A DNA stretch of 64,000 bases. Origin: Nocardioides sp. (lineage in GTDB: Bacteria; Actinomycetota; Actinomycetes; Propionibacteriales; Nocardioidaceae). The position numbers and the translations under genes were made by a program. The notes under the pieces were generated by a model. That model did no database searches and was not told the origin of the DNA. It worked only from the letters and a program-made list of their open reading frames with translations. The stretch covers positions 310,001 to 374,000 of the forward strand of contig JBAOIH010000004.1 of the NCBI GenBank assembly GCA_037045645.1, written 5' to 3'. Below, one piece after another: positions 25,228 through 34,649 of this stretch (position 1 is its first letter; every line of letters begins with the position of its first letter).

Positions 25228-26207
25228 AGCCCAGCCTCCTCACGCTTGAAGTTGCGCACCTGGTACCACATCACCGGGATGGTTGCGATCATCAGCAACA
25301 CCACGATCGCCGACGCGCGGCCGTAGTTGGCGTAGGTCGTGATCTGGTTGTAGAACTCGTTTCCGATGACGTTGGTGCCGAACTGGCCGTTGGTCGTCGC
25401 GAACACGATGTCGAAGATCTTCATGACGCTGATCAGCACGGTCACGAAGACGGTGATGATCGTGCCCTTGATCTGCGGTACGACGACGCGGAAGAAGGCC
25501 TGTCGCTCGGAAGCGCCGTCGATGCGAGCCGCCTCGAGGGTGTCTTCTGGTACGCCTTTGACGGCGGCGGACAGCAGCACCATCGAGAAGCCCACCTGCG
25601 CCCAGAGCAGGATGATCATCAGCAGGAAGCTGTTCAGCTTGAAGCTGTTCTCGGCCAGCCACGCCACCGGGTCGAGGCCTACAAGCCCACCCATCGCGTT
25701 CAGCATGCCGACTCGCGGGGCGCCCGGTTGCGGCGCCATGTAGATCAGTCGCCACACGATGGAGGCGCCCACCATCGAGATCGCCATCGGCATGAAGATG
25801 ATCGTTTTGCTCAGGTTCTCCCACTTGGCGGGGAGCCGGTCTGCCAGCACGGCGACCGCCAAGCCTAGAGCCACGGTGACGGCTGGGACCACCAGCATCC
25901 ACAGCAAGGTGGTGAACAGCGTGTCGCGGAACGCGGGTGTGGAGAACAGGTCCGAGTAGTTCTGCAAGCCCACGAAACTCGTCGAGGCCGCGTCTCGGAA
26001 ACTGTTGATGATCGTGAGGACTGCGGGATAGAGCAGGAAGACCGAGATCGCGAGGTATGCGGGGAGGATGTAGAAGTAGGGCTTGATCCGGGCCTCGATG
26101 TGGTCCGGGAGGAGTTCGGCGAGCTTGTTGAGGAGCCAGTAGAGCGCCAGGGCTGCGCCTATGCCGATCACGACCGTGATGATTGCGGTCAACAGTTTGG
26201 CCACCAT
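25224..26207 (-). CDS. CUT1 sugar ABC transporter permease (MalF type)
   Basis: The 327-residue protein has about eight hydrophobic segments, with one or two extra at the N-terminus as in MalF types. The EAA loop is DTLEAARIDGASERQAFFRV. It lies 115 nt downstream of the binding-protein gene, separated by a very strong hairpin, and overlaps the MalG-like gene. The ATG at 26207 is preceded by AAAGAAAGGCGG. Confidence 0.9.
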   Translation of the reverse strand: MVAKLLTAIITVVIGIGAALALYWLLNKLAELLPDHIEARIKPYFYILPAYLAISVFLLYPAVLTIINSFRDAASTSFVGLQNYSDLFSTPAFRDTLFTTLLWMLVVPAVTVALGLAVAVLADRLPAKWENLSKTIIFMPMAISMVGASIVWRLIYMAPQPGAPRVGMLNAMGGLVGLDPVAWLAENSFKLNSFLLMIILLWAQVGFSMVLLSAAVKGVPEDTLEAARIDGASERQAFFRVVVPQIKGTIITVFVTVLISVMKIFDIVFATTNGQFGTNVIGNEFYNQITTYANYGRASAIVVLLMIATIPVMWYQVRNFKREEAGL

Positions 26208-26264
26208 GGGATGTTCACACCGCCTTTCTTTGTGTGGTGGTCATGGTCAGAAGTCGAGCAACAC

Positions 26265-26295
26265 GGGGGGCGGGAGCGGAGCGCTCCCGCCCCCC
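26265..26295 (-). terminator. 14-bp perfect GC hairpin between binding-protein and permease genes
   Basis: GGGGGGCGGGAGCG (26265-26278) pairs perfectly with CGCTCCCGCCCCCC (26282-26295) around a 3-nt loop. Inside an operon such a stem usually stops 3' decay or attenuates, keeping binding protein in excess over permeases. Confidence 0.7.
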
Positions 26296-26322
26296 GGTGA
26301 CGTTGCCCGATCGACGCTTGGG

Positions 26323-27628
26323 TCAGGAGGCGGGCCAGGCCGCGTCGATGTTCTTCAAGGAGGTGTCGAGGTCCTGCTGACCGGCCACCCACGCGGTGAT
26401 GTCCTTCCAGAAGGCACCGGCACCAACCTCACCGGGCATCTGGTCCGAGCCATCGAACAAGAAGGCGGTGGAGTCGTAGGCCACCCCGGCAACCTGCTTG
26501 GTGAACTCGTTGGGGTAGGCGTCCATGTTGAACGTCTTGTGCGGGGAGATGAAGCTGCTCATGCCTGCGGCCTTCTCGCCGGCGTCAGGCTCGCTGAGCG
26601 CCGTCACAGCAGCCTTGGTGGCGGCGCTGTCGTTGAAGGCCATCAGCAGGTCGCCACCGCCGAGCGAGGGGTTCTCGCCACCGGCGGAAGCAGGCGGGAA
26701 GCCGAAGACGCCGACCTCTTCGTCCAGGTTGCTCTGCACGGCCTTGGGGAAGAAGCCGGTGATGAACGAGCCCTGGTTGTACATCCAGCAGCCCGGCTTG
26801 GCGTCGAACATCGGCGTACCAGCGGTCTGGAAGCTCGTGGTGGCGATGGCCTTGCGACCACCGGGCACGTTCCCGTCGGTGAACAGCAAGCTTCTCGAAC
26901 TCGCCAGCGGCCTGACGCACGACCTCGGAGTCGAACTTGGTCTCGCCTGCCACCCACGAGTTGTAGGTGTCGACGCCGCCGTACTTGGCCACCAGGATCT
27001 CGAACCAGTCGGTCGCGGGCCAGCCGGTCGCGGCCTCGGACTCGATGCCTGCACACCACGGGGTGCCGCCGTCACTCTTGATCTGCTCGGTGAGCGCCTC
27101 GAGGTCGCCGATGGTCTCGGGGACCTCATAACCGGCCTTCTCGAAGGCCTTCTTGGGATAGAACACCAGGCCCTTGACGTTCATCGACACCAGCAGGCCG
27201 TAGAGCTTGCCGTCGATGGTGCCCGCGTCGAGGGTGCCAGGAACCATGGTCTTCTCCAGCGTGGCCTTGTCGACCAGCGTGGAGAGGTCGACGGCCTTGC
27301 CGCCGGCACGGTTGACGACGTTGCGTACGACACCGGGCTGCGGGATCAGCGCGATGTCAGGAAGCTGATTGCCCTGAATGCGGGTCATGATGAGCTGGTC
27401 GATCGCGTCGACCTTCTGCCAGTCGACGGTGTAGCCGTCGGCCTTCAGCTTCGCGGTGAGCGTCTCCTCGAGTCCGTCCTGAACGGGCTGGTCGACACTG
27501 GACAGGATGGTGACCGTCTTGTCGTCGGCTCCGCTACCGCCGTCGCCACCGCAGGCCGCGAGGCCCATGGTCGTGAGGGCGAGGATCGCAGCACCTGCGA
27601 ACGTACGGCGCATGCTGGGGTTTCGCAT
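26323..27628 (-). pseudogene. Sugar ABC transporter substrate-binding lipoprotein, apparent frameshift
   Basis: The N-terminal frame has a lipoprotein signal (FAGAAILALTTMGLAACGGD) and typical CUT1 binding-protein sequence up to AAGEFEKLA. The C-terminal frame continues LLFTDGNVPGGRKAIATTSF to NIDAAWPAS. An extra A at 26888-26889 (CAGCAAGCTT where CAGCAGCTT is expected) separates them, and the span is one base over a multiple of three. The intact protein would have about 434 residues and bind the sugar outside the membrane. ATG 27628 has AAGGAG upstream. The rest of the locus is intact, so an assembly error is likely. Confidence 0.8.
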
Positions 27629-27689
27629 CCCAGTGATCTCCTTCGTTGAGTGAGCAGATGATTCGACCTAAAGGGCTGTTGACAACACC

Positions 27690-27707
27690 TGCTGAATCGA
27701 ATCAGCA
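27690..27707. promoter_or_regulatory. LacI-type operator 1 (TGCTGAATCGAATCAGCA)
   Basis: The 18-bp near-palindrome (16 of 18 positions symmetric) lies between the divergent binding-protein and LacI genes, next to TTGACA at 27679-27684. It matches operator 2 at 17 of 18 positions. Confidence 0.75.
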
Positions 27708-27796
27708 TGAAGATGTCAGTGACCCGGGTCACTGTCAAGAGACTGTGACCGGATCGAAACAAAAGCCGGGCGTTACCAGGGGGCGAAAGGAGTCAG

Positions 27797-28816
27797 ATGT
27801 CACCGCCGAAACGACGCACCACCTTGGCCGATGTCGCTCGTGAGGCTGGCGTCTCCGTCACGACCGCGTCCTACATTCTCAACGGCCGAGCAGCCGAGAT
27901 GCGGATCCGGCCACCGACTCAGGAGCGGGTCGAGAGTGTTGCCCAGGCCCTGGCCTACCGCCCCAACAGGTCCGCGCGATCCCTGCGTACGCGAGAGACG
28001 CGGACGATCGGCCTGGTGTCGGACCACATCGCCAGCGGCTCTTTCGCCAGCCGAATGCTCTCGGGAGCTGGGACTGCCGCTCGAGAACTTGAGCACCTCA
28101 TGGTCATCGGGGAGAGTGAGGGCTATTCGGCGGCCGAGACCGCGTTGTTGCAAGAGATGGTCGACCGTGAGGTCGACGGGATCGTCTTCGCCCGTCTCGT
28201 CACCGCGATCGTGCAGGTGCCGACCCTGCTGCGTCAGCAGCGCGCGATCCTGCTCAACAGTGTCGACCGCGAGGGCAGGTTGCCGTGCGTGGTGCCCGAC
28301 GAGGTCGAGGCCGGGCGGGTGGCGGCAAGGCTCCTCGCCGCGAGTCCTCGCACCGGACCGATCGTGATCGTGGGCCGTGACCCGAACCCGATCGCGACCG
28401 CCGGCCTCGACCGTACGCGTGGGGCCTGTGAGGTGCTGGTCGCCGAGGGCCGAGAGGTGCCGGAGATCATCGACTGTGACTGGACGGTCGCCGACGCCCG
28501 CGGTGCGGTCGCACGCTGGCTGGGCGCCGGCGGGCGCGCAACGGGCTATCTGTGCCTCAACGATCGGATCGCGATGGGCACGTACCAGACGCTGTGGGAT
28601 TTCGGGCTCGCGCCGCCGCACGACTGCGACGTTGTCTCGTTCGACGCCTCCGACCTCGCCCAATGGCTGCGGCCGTCGTTGACCTCGGTGGCCGTACCGT
28701 ATGCGGCCATGGGAGCCGAGGCGGTGCGCTTGCTGCTCGCCGAGACCGACCTGGCGCCGGGGGAGATCCGGAAGGTGGCGGCGACGGTCGCCTTCGGTGA
28801 TTCGATCGCGACCTGA
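27797..28816 (+). CDS. LacI-family transcriptional regulator of the sugar locus
   Basis: The 339-residue protein has an N-terminal LacI helix-turn-helix (TTLADVAREAGVSVTTASYI) and hinge (AYRPNRSARSLRTRETRTIG). A periplasmic-binding-protein-like sensor follows (LVSDHIASGSFASRML, GYLCLNDRIAMG, SLTSVAVPYAAMGAEAVRLL). The ATG has AAAGGAG 5 nt upstream. It is divergent from the transporter operon and 12 nt ahead of the GH32-like gene. Two matching operators suggest that it represses the transporter genes, its own unit and the ATPase gene. Confidence 0.9.
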   Translation: MSPPKRRTTLADVAREAGVSVTTASYILNGRAAEMRIRPPTQERVESVAQALAYRPNRSARSLRTRETRTIGLVSDHIASGSFASRMLSGAGTAARELEHLMVIGESEGYSAAETALLQEMVDREVDGIVFARLVTAIVQVPTLLRQQRAILLNSVDREGRLPCVVPDEVEAGRVAARLLAASPRTGPIVIVGRDPNPIATAGLDRTRGACEVLVAEGREVPEIIDCDWTVADARGAVARWLGAGGRATGYLCLNDRIAMGTYQTLWDFGLAPPHDCDVVSFDASDLAQWLRPSLTSVAVPYAAMGAEAVRLLLAETDLAPGEIRKVAATVAFGDSIAT

Positions 28817-28828
28817 GAGGCTGCGCGG

Positions 28829-29797
28829 ATGTTCGACCTCGACGATCGTTGGGTCTGGGACTTCTGGATCGCCGACGACGGCTCGATGTTCCACCTGTTC
28901 TTCCTGCAGGCGCCGCGCTCCTTGGGTGACCCCGATCTGCGCCACGATCACGCGAGTGTCGGGCACGCGGTGTCGCCCGACCTGACGACGTGGACAGAGG
29001 TGGGGCTCGCGTTGTCGCCGCCGGAGACGGGCTTCGACGACCGCACGATCTGGACCGGCTCGGTTGCTGGCCGACCTGGTGCGTGGCGGATGTTCTACAC
29101 CGGGCGTACGCATGCCGACGGGGGCGCGGTCCAGCGGATCGGTGCGGCCGTCTCCTCGGATCTGTCCGTGTGGGCACGCGAAGAGGGTTGGCCGCTCGAG
29201 GCAGATCCGCGTTGGTATGAGAAGGACTCTGCGGCGCACCGGGCCTGGCGATGGCACGACCACGCGACGACGCCCGAGGAGCACTTCCGCGACCCGTTCG
29301 CGGTGCAGGACGCCAAGGGCACCTGGCACCTGTATGTCACGGCGCGCCATGCCGGCACCGGCCCTGGGCGCGGCGCGGTCGGGCATCTGGTGCAAGACGA
29401 CGAGGGCCGATGGCAGGTGGCGCCGCCGTTGACGTCGGGAGCTGGCCCCTTCGAGCAGGCCGAGGTCATTTCCGTGCAGCAGGTCGAAGATCGGTGGGTC
29501 CTGCTCTTCAGTTGCCTCGGCCCAGAAATCGTCGGGGGTAGGCCCGGTGACGGTGGGGTCTGGTCGGTGCCCGTCGGCGGCGTCGGAGAGCCCGTGGACC
29601 TTGAGGCGGCCGTACGTCTGTGCGACGAAGGGCACTATGTCGGCCAGTTGGTGCGTGATCGGGCCGGGCGCTGGCAGTTCCTGGCTTTTCGCAATTTCGA
29701 TGATGACGGCGACTTCGTCGGAGGCGTGATCGACCCGGTCCCGGTGCGTTGGCGAGCCGACGGTGCCGGATTGGAGCTTTCCGAAGACCCTTGCTGA
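28829..29797 (+). CDS. GH32-like beta-fructosidase
   Basis: The 322-residue protein reads as a five-bladed propeller glycosidase near GH32. Visible features are WVWDFWIADDGSMFHLFFLQ at the position of the WMNDPNG motif, FRDPFAV as the RDP motif, and a Glu in FEQAEVISVQ as candidate acid/base. With the GH36 enzyme it would complete breakdown of raffinose-type sugars to galactose, glucose and fructose. The nucleophile motif is diverged, so another furanoside substrate is possible. Its stop codon lies inside operator 2. Start ATG has GAGAGG 8 nt upstream. Confidence 0.7.
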   Translation: MFDLDDRWVWDFWIADDGSMFHLFFLQAPRSLGDPDLRHDHASVGHAVSPDLTTWTEVGLALSPPETGFDDRTIWTGSVAGRPGAWRMFYTGRTHADGGAVQRIGAAVSSDLSVWAREEGWPLEADPRWYEKDSAAHRAWRWHDHATTPEEHFRDPFAVQDAKGTWHLYVTARHAGTGPGRGAVGHLVQDDEGRWQVAPPLTSGAGPFEQAEVISVQQVEDRWVLLFSCLGPEIVGGRPGDGGVWSVPVGGVGEPVDLEAAVRLCDEGHYVGQLVRDRAGRWQFLAFRNFDDDGDFVGGVIDPVPVRWRADGAGLELSEDPC

Positions 29798-29809
29798 ATC
29801 GAGTCAGCA
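29792..29809. promoter_or_regulatory. LacI-type operator 2 (TGCTGAATCGAGTCAGCA)
   Basis: This copy matches operator 1 at 17 of 18 positions and overlaps the GH32-like stop codon. A -35-like TTGCTG (29791-29796) and -10 TACGGT (29815-29820) with 18-nt spacing place it over the promoter of the ATPase gene. Confidence 0.75.
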
Positions 29810-29897
29810 AGCTCTACGGTGAGGTCGGCTCCCGTGGCCACTTCACAACGGATCGTCCGGCACGTACCTGCCGGTGAAGACAAGGAGAATCACACAC

Positions 29898-30980
<1,083 letters not shown>

Positions 30981-30986
30981 TCGAGC

Positions 30987-31237
30987 GGGCACAAACGCAC
31001 GTCAAAATCACGCCGAGAGGGCACAAACGCACGAGCCGAAGGCGTCGATCGGGCACAAACGCACGCGCACGACCTGACGAGCGGGCACTACCTGACCAGG
31101 GTGGTGCCCGCTCGTTGCATTTCACGCGTGCGTTTGTGCCCGGTGGGCGAGTTTCGCGCGTGCGTTTTCGCCCGGTGGGCGAGTTTCGCGCGTGCGTTTC
31201 CGCCCGGTCGGCGGGGTTTACGCGTGCGTTTCCGCCC
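30987..31237. repeat. 32-bp-period inverted repeat array around a central hairpin
   Basis: GGGCACAAACGCACG occurs at 30987, 31019 and 31051, exactly 32 bp apart, with a partial GGGCAC at 31083. Its inverse CGTGCGTTTNNGCCC ends at 31141, 31173, 31205 and 31237, again 32 bp apart, with a partial GTGCCC ending at 31109. Both halves mirror about position 31096. The last copy encodes the C-terminus of the alpha/beta hydrolase. Confidence 0.9.
31077..31115. terminator. 12-bp hairpin, probable bidirectional terminator
   Basis: ACGAGCGGGCAC (31077-31088) pairs perfectly with GTGCCCGCTCGT (31104-31115) around 15 nt. It sits between the convergent ATPase and hydrolase genes at the exact centre of the 32-bp repeat array. 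Confidence 0.6.
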
Positions 31238-32117
31238 GGTCGGCGGTGCGGCGGATGGCTTCGGCGAAGTCCCCGAACAGGGCGGGCGGCATGTCATGGC
31301 CCATTCCCGGGACCAGGATCAGTTCGGCACCGGGGATGGCGGCGGCGGTGGCGCGTCCGCCCGAGACGTGCACCATCCGGTCGCTGAGGCCGTGGATCAC
31401 CAGGCTCGGGACCCGCAGTTCCCGCAGTGCGCGGCTGCGGTCGGGTTGGTCGAGGATCGCCAGCATCTGCCGCATCACGCCGCTGGCCGAGAAGCCGCGA
31501 TCGAAGGTCGCCTCGGCCAGGGCTCGGCTCTCCTCGACCGGCTTGGGATAGCCCGGCGAACCGATCATCCGCCACATCCGAGCCGAGGTCTCGGCGTACG
31601 CCGCCTTGCCGGGCCCGCGCGGCGCGATCAGCATCGGCAGCAGTTTGGGGTGCTGCCAGCCGACCGTACGACGCCCTGTCGTCGACATGATGCTGGTCAT
31701 CGACAGCACTCGCTCGGGGTGGGCAAGGGCCATGGTCTGCACGATCATGCCGCCCATCGAGACGCCCACGATGTGAGCGGCGTCGATGTCGAGGTGATCC
31801 AGCAGCGCGAAGGCGTCGTCCGACATGTCGGTCAACGTGTAGGGCGGCGGGGCGCCGCGACCGGCGAAGGCGCGTACGAGTCGGGTCCGGGTCGCGCGCG
31901 CCTTGATCTTGGTGGAGCGCCCGGTGTCGCGGTTGTCGTACCGGATCACGAAGAAGCCGTGGTCGGCAAGCTGCTGACAGAACTCCTCGTCCCACCAGAT
32001 CATCGGGCCGCCCAGGCCCATCACCAGCAACAGCGGGTCACCGTCGGGGGAGCCGAAGGTCTGGAAGCAGATCTCGACGCCGGTGCTCAGCGTCGCCAGT
32101 GATTCGGGGGAGGACAT
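31218..32117 (-). CDS. Alpha/beta hydrolase
   Basis: The 299-residue protein has the hydrolase fold with LLLVMGLGGPMIWWDEEFCQ, the nucleophile elbow GVSMGGMIVQ, and a late His in PGMGHDMPPALF. It resembles esterases of the TAP/EstB group; the substrate is unknown. The ATG lies 6 nt after TAACTT (32124-32129). Its last residues (ADRAETHA) and TAA stop come from the repeat array, so the array appears to have replaced or trimmed the original end. Confidence 0.85.
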   Translation of the reverse strand: MSSPESLATLSTGVEICFQTFGSPDGDPLLLVMGLGGPMIWWDEEFCQQLADHGFFVIRYDNRDTGRSTKIKARATRTRLVRAFAGRGAPPPYTLTDMSDDAFALLDHLDIDAAHIVGVSMGGMIVQTMALAHPERVLSMTSIMSTTGRRTVGWQHPKLLPMLIAPRGPGKAAYAETSARMWRMIGSPGYPKPVEESRALAEATFDRGFSASGVMRQMLAILDQPDRSRALRELRVPSLVIHGLSDRMVHVSGGRATAAAIPGAELILVPGMGHDMPPALFGDFAEAIRRTADRAETHA

Positions 32118-32123
32118 GGGGCC

Positions 32124-32129
32124 AAGTTA
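32124..32129 (-). promoter_or_regulatory. -10 box TAACTT for alpha/beta hydrolase
   Basis: TAACTT ends 6 nt before the ATG at 32117; it also lies at the 3' end of the molybdate operon. Confidence 0.4.
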
Positions 32130-33104
32130 ACCGGCACTTGGGCGGGGCAGGTCGTCGTACCACGTCATGGCGGTCTCCTTCGCCGCGAGCCAGACCTCGG
32201 TGCCGGGTGCCAGGTCCAGCGCCGCTGCTGCGGCGGGAGTCACGTCGGCCAACAGGCTGGGCGTGCTGGCGATGCGCAGTCGTACGGCATCTCCGTGCGG
32301 CACCGCGCTCTCCACGACGCCGGACCAGACGTGTCGCGCCGAGCCCTCGGGTCGAGTGCGGGAGACCGCGACGGCACTCGGAGGGAACGCCGCGCAGCGC
32401 CCCCCGGCGCGGATCACGTTGAGCCCGACCAGGCGCGCCACGTGATCGGTGAGTGGCCGCGCGGCGACCTCTGCCGGTGATCCCTGCTGCACGATGAGGC
32501 CACCCTCGAGTACGAGGACGCGGGTGGCGAGGGTGATCGCGTCGATCGCCTCGTGGGTGACCAGCAAGGTGATCCCGTCGTAGGACCGCAGGTGTCTGGC
32601 CAGATCGAGTCGCAGCGCGGTGGCGACGCCGACATCGAGCCCTGCGAAAGGCTCGTCCAGCAGCAACAACTCCGGGCGAGGAGCCAGCGCGCGTGCGATC
32701 GCGACGCGCTGCGCCTGGCCGCCGGACAGCCGCCCTGGTCGGCGCTCGGCCAGGGCGGCGAGCCCGAAGGCGTCGAGCCACTCTCGGGCCTGACGATCCG
32801 CGTCTGCTCGGGTCGCCCCGCGGCAGCGCAGTCCGAAGGAGACGTTGTCGGCCGCACTCAGGTGAGGGAAGAGCGACTGGTCTTGGAAGACGAAGCCCAG
32901 ATCTCGATCCTTGATCGGCAACCGCGACCAGTCGCGGTCGGCCAAGGACACCTGGCCACCCGGCTCGATGCCGGCCAGCGCGCTCAGCATGGTCGACTTG
33001 CCTGCCCCGTTGGGGCCGATCACGGCGACGACCTCGCCGGGACCGATCTCGAGTTCGGCCGACAGGCGCTCGCCGACACGCAGGCTCGCGGTCAGTCCGC
33101 TCAT
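32127..33104 (-). CDS. modC: Molybdate ABC transporter ATPase
   Basis: The 325-residue protein has Walker A GPNGAGKST, Q-loop FQDQSLFPH, signature LSGGQAQRVAIARAL, Walker B LLLLDEPFAGLD and switch LLVTHEAIDAIT. A C-terminal TOBE-like domain ends in WLAAKETAMTWY, as in ModC-type ATPases. Start ATG 33104 overlaps the permease stop as ATGA. The neighbouring permease, binding protein and Mop-domain regulator support molybdate (or tungstate) as substrate. Confidence 0.88.
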   Translation of the reverse strand: MSGLTASLRVGERLSAELEIGPGEVVAVIGPNGAGKSTMLSALAGIEPGGQVSLADRDWSRLPIKDRDLGFVFQDQSLFPHLSAADNVSFGLRCRGATRADADRQAREWLDAFGLAALAERRPGRLSGGQAQRVAIARALAPRPELLLLDEPFAGLDVGVATALRLDLARHLRSYDGITLLVTHEAIDAITLATRVLVLEGGLIVQQGSPAEVAARPLTDHVARLVGLNVIRAGGRCAAFPPSAVAVSRTRPEGSARHVWSGVVESAVPHGDAVRLRIASTPSLLADVTPAAAAALDLAPGTEVWLAAKETAMTWYDDLPRPSAG

Positions 33105-33895
33105 GGCCGCACCAGCCAGCGGTTGCGCAGCAGGGCAAGCACGGCGATGCACACGCCGAGCAGGATCATGCTCAGGGCTCTGGCCAGGTCCGGATCGGCC
33201 TGCAGGGCCGTATAGATCAGGCTCGGCATCGTCTGCGTGGTGCCCGGATAGTTGCCGGCGAACGTGATGGTCGCGCCGAACTCACCCAGCGAGCGCGCCC
33301 AAGCCAGCACCGCGCCCGCCACGATCCCCGGCGCCGCCAGGGGCAACGTGATGCGGCGGAAGGTGGTCCACCGATCCGCGCCCAAGGTGGCGGCCACGAT
33401 GTCGTACGAACTCCCGCCCGCGCGCAGCGCACCCTCGACGGCCAGCACATAGAACGGCAAGGCGACGAAGGTATGCGCGAAGACGACACCCGTGGTCGTG
33501 AACGGGATCGTGAGGTCGAACGCTTCACGCAGCGGAGCGCCGAGCAGGCCCATCCGGCCGTACGCCGTGGTGAGCGCGACGCCCGCGACGACCGGGGGTA
33601 GCACCAGCGGCACCGTCACCAGGGCGCGCAACAACGAGCGTCCCCGGAACTCGACGCGTGCCAGCACCCAGGCCAAGGGTGTGCCGAGCACCAGGCACAG
33701 ACCCACTGCGCACACGCTGGTGATCAGGGTGATGAGCAGTGCTTCGCGGGTGACGGCTGCGTTGAGTAGTGCGGAGAAGCCCGACCACGGGGTTGCCATG
33801 ACGAGCGAGACCAGGGGCAGCACGAGGAAGCCTGCGGCAATCGTCGCCGCCACCGTCAGCCCGAGTGGAGCGCGGCCCAATGAGGATCGGCTCAT
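33101..33895 (-). CDS. modB: Molybdate ABC transporter permease
   Basis: The 264-residue protein has about six hydrophobic segments and the permease loop DIVAATLGADRWTTFRRITL, followed by AWARSLGEFGATITFAGN, a ModB-type stretch. It overlaps modA and modC by 4 nt each (ATGA), a tight translational series. Confidence 0.9.
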   Translation of the reverse strand: MSRSSLGRAPLGLTVAATIAAGFLVLPLVSLVMATPWSGFSALLNAAVTREALLITLITSVCAVGLCLVLGTPLAWVLARVEFRGRSLLRALVTVPLVLPPVVAGVALTTAYGRMGLLGAPLREAFDLTIPFTTTGVVFAHTFVALPFYVLAVEGALRAGGSSYDIVAATLGADRWTTFRRITLPLAAPGIVAGAVLAWARSLGEFGATITFAGNYPGTTQTMPSLIYTALQADPDLARALSMILLGVCIAVLALLRNRWLVRP

Positions 33896-34632
33896 GGCGT
33901 GCCGAAACCGGCTCTCGCCAACACCTGCCGCCCCGAGGTCCCGGTGACCAGGTCGACGAACCCCTGGGCCAGGTCGTCGTCCTTGGACTGGTTCAGCGTG
34001 GCGATCGGATAGGTGGTCTGCTGGTCCTGAGCACCCTCGATCGCGATCGTCTGGACTGCATCACCGGCCGCGACCGCGTCGGTGGCATACACCAGTCCAG
34101 CGTCGGCCTCGCCCTCGGTGACCTTGGCCAGCACCGCCTTCACGTCGACTTCGCGACTGGCCGGCGCGGCGCTGATCTCTTGGGCACTGAGCACCGCGTC
34201 CGCCACCTTGCCGCACGGTGCGGTCTCGACACACTCGACCCAGTCGGTGCCCGCAAGATCGGCCAGGGAGGTGATGTGGGACGGGTTGTCGGCCGGGGTG
34301 ACCAGGGTCAGCACGTTGGTGGCGAAGACTGTCGGATCACTGCCCAGCGCCTCACCCTGCTTGGCGGTGTCCATCGTGGTCTCGTCCGCAGTGGCGAGCA
34401 CGTCACCGGGCGCGCCGTCGACGGCCTGCTGTGCCAGCGTTGCGGAGGAATCGAAGACAAGCTTCACCGTGACGCCCTCGTGTGCTTCCTCGAAGTCGCG
34501 CGCCAACTCCGTGAACGTCTCGGTGAGCGAGGCTGCCGCCAGAACGTGCAGGGTCCGGGTCTCCTCAGAGCCTCCGCATCCCGAGAGTGGCAGCAGGGCG
34601 AGCAGGGCAGCTGCGGCGACGCACTTCTTCAT
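33892..34632 (-). CDS. modA: Molybdate-binding lipoprotein
   Basis: The 246-residue protein begins with a lipoprotein signal (MKKCVAAAALLALLPLSGCG). ModA signatures follow: LHVLAAASLTETFTELARDF, VFDSSATLAQQAVDGAPGDV and ADAGLVYATDAVAAGD. It would capture molybdate outside the membrane. ATG 34632 has GGAAG 8 nt upstream and is preferred to the in-frame GTG at 34641. Confidence 0.9.
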   Translation of the reverse strand: MKKCVAAAALLALLPLSGCGGSEETRTLHVLAAASLTETFTELARDFEEAHEGVTVKLVFDSSATLAQQAVDGAPGDVLATADETTMDTAKQGEALGSDPTVFATNVLTLVTPADNPSHITSLADLAGTDWVECVETAPCGKVADAVLSAQEISAAPASREVDVKAVLAKVTEGEADAGLVYATDAVAAGDAVQTIAIEGAQDQQTTYPIATLNQSKDDDLAQGFVDLVTGTSGRQVLARAGFGTP

Positions 34633-34649
34633 CGCGGGCACTTCCGATC

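Noticed and set aside
23026..25326. A 766-codon open frame on the plus strand
   Set aside because: It is antisense to the alpha-galactosidase and permease genes and has no recognisable domain; codon bias favours the minus-strand genes.
27800..29635. A 611-codon minus-strand open frame
   Set aside because: It is antisense to the LacI and GH32-like genes, which show family motifs and proper ribosome sites.
30987..31237. CRISPR array
   Set aside because: The 32-bp period and repeated 15-mers suggested one, but the linking 17 bp are themselves partly repeated, the array is mirrored, and no cas genes are present.
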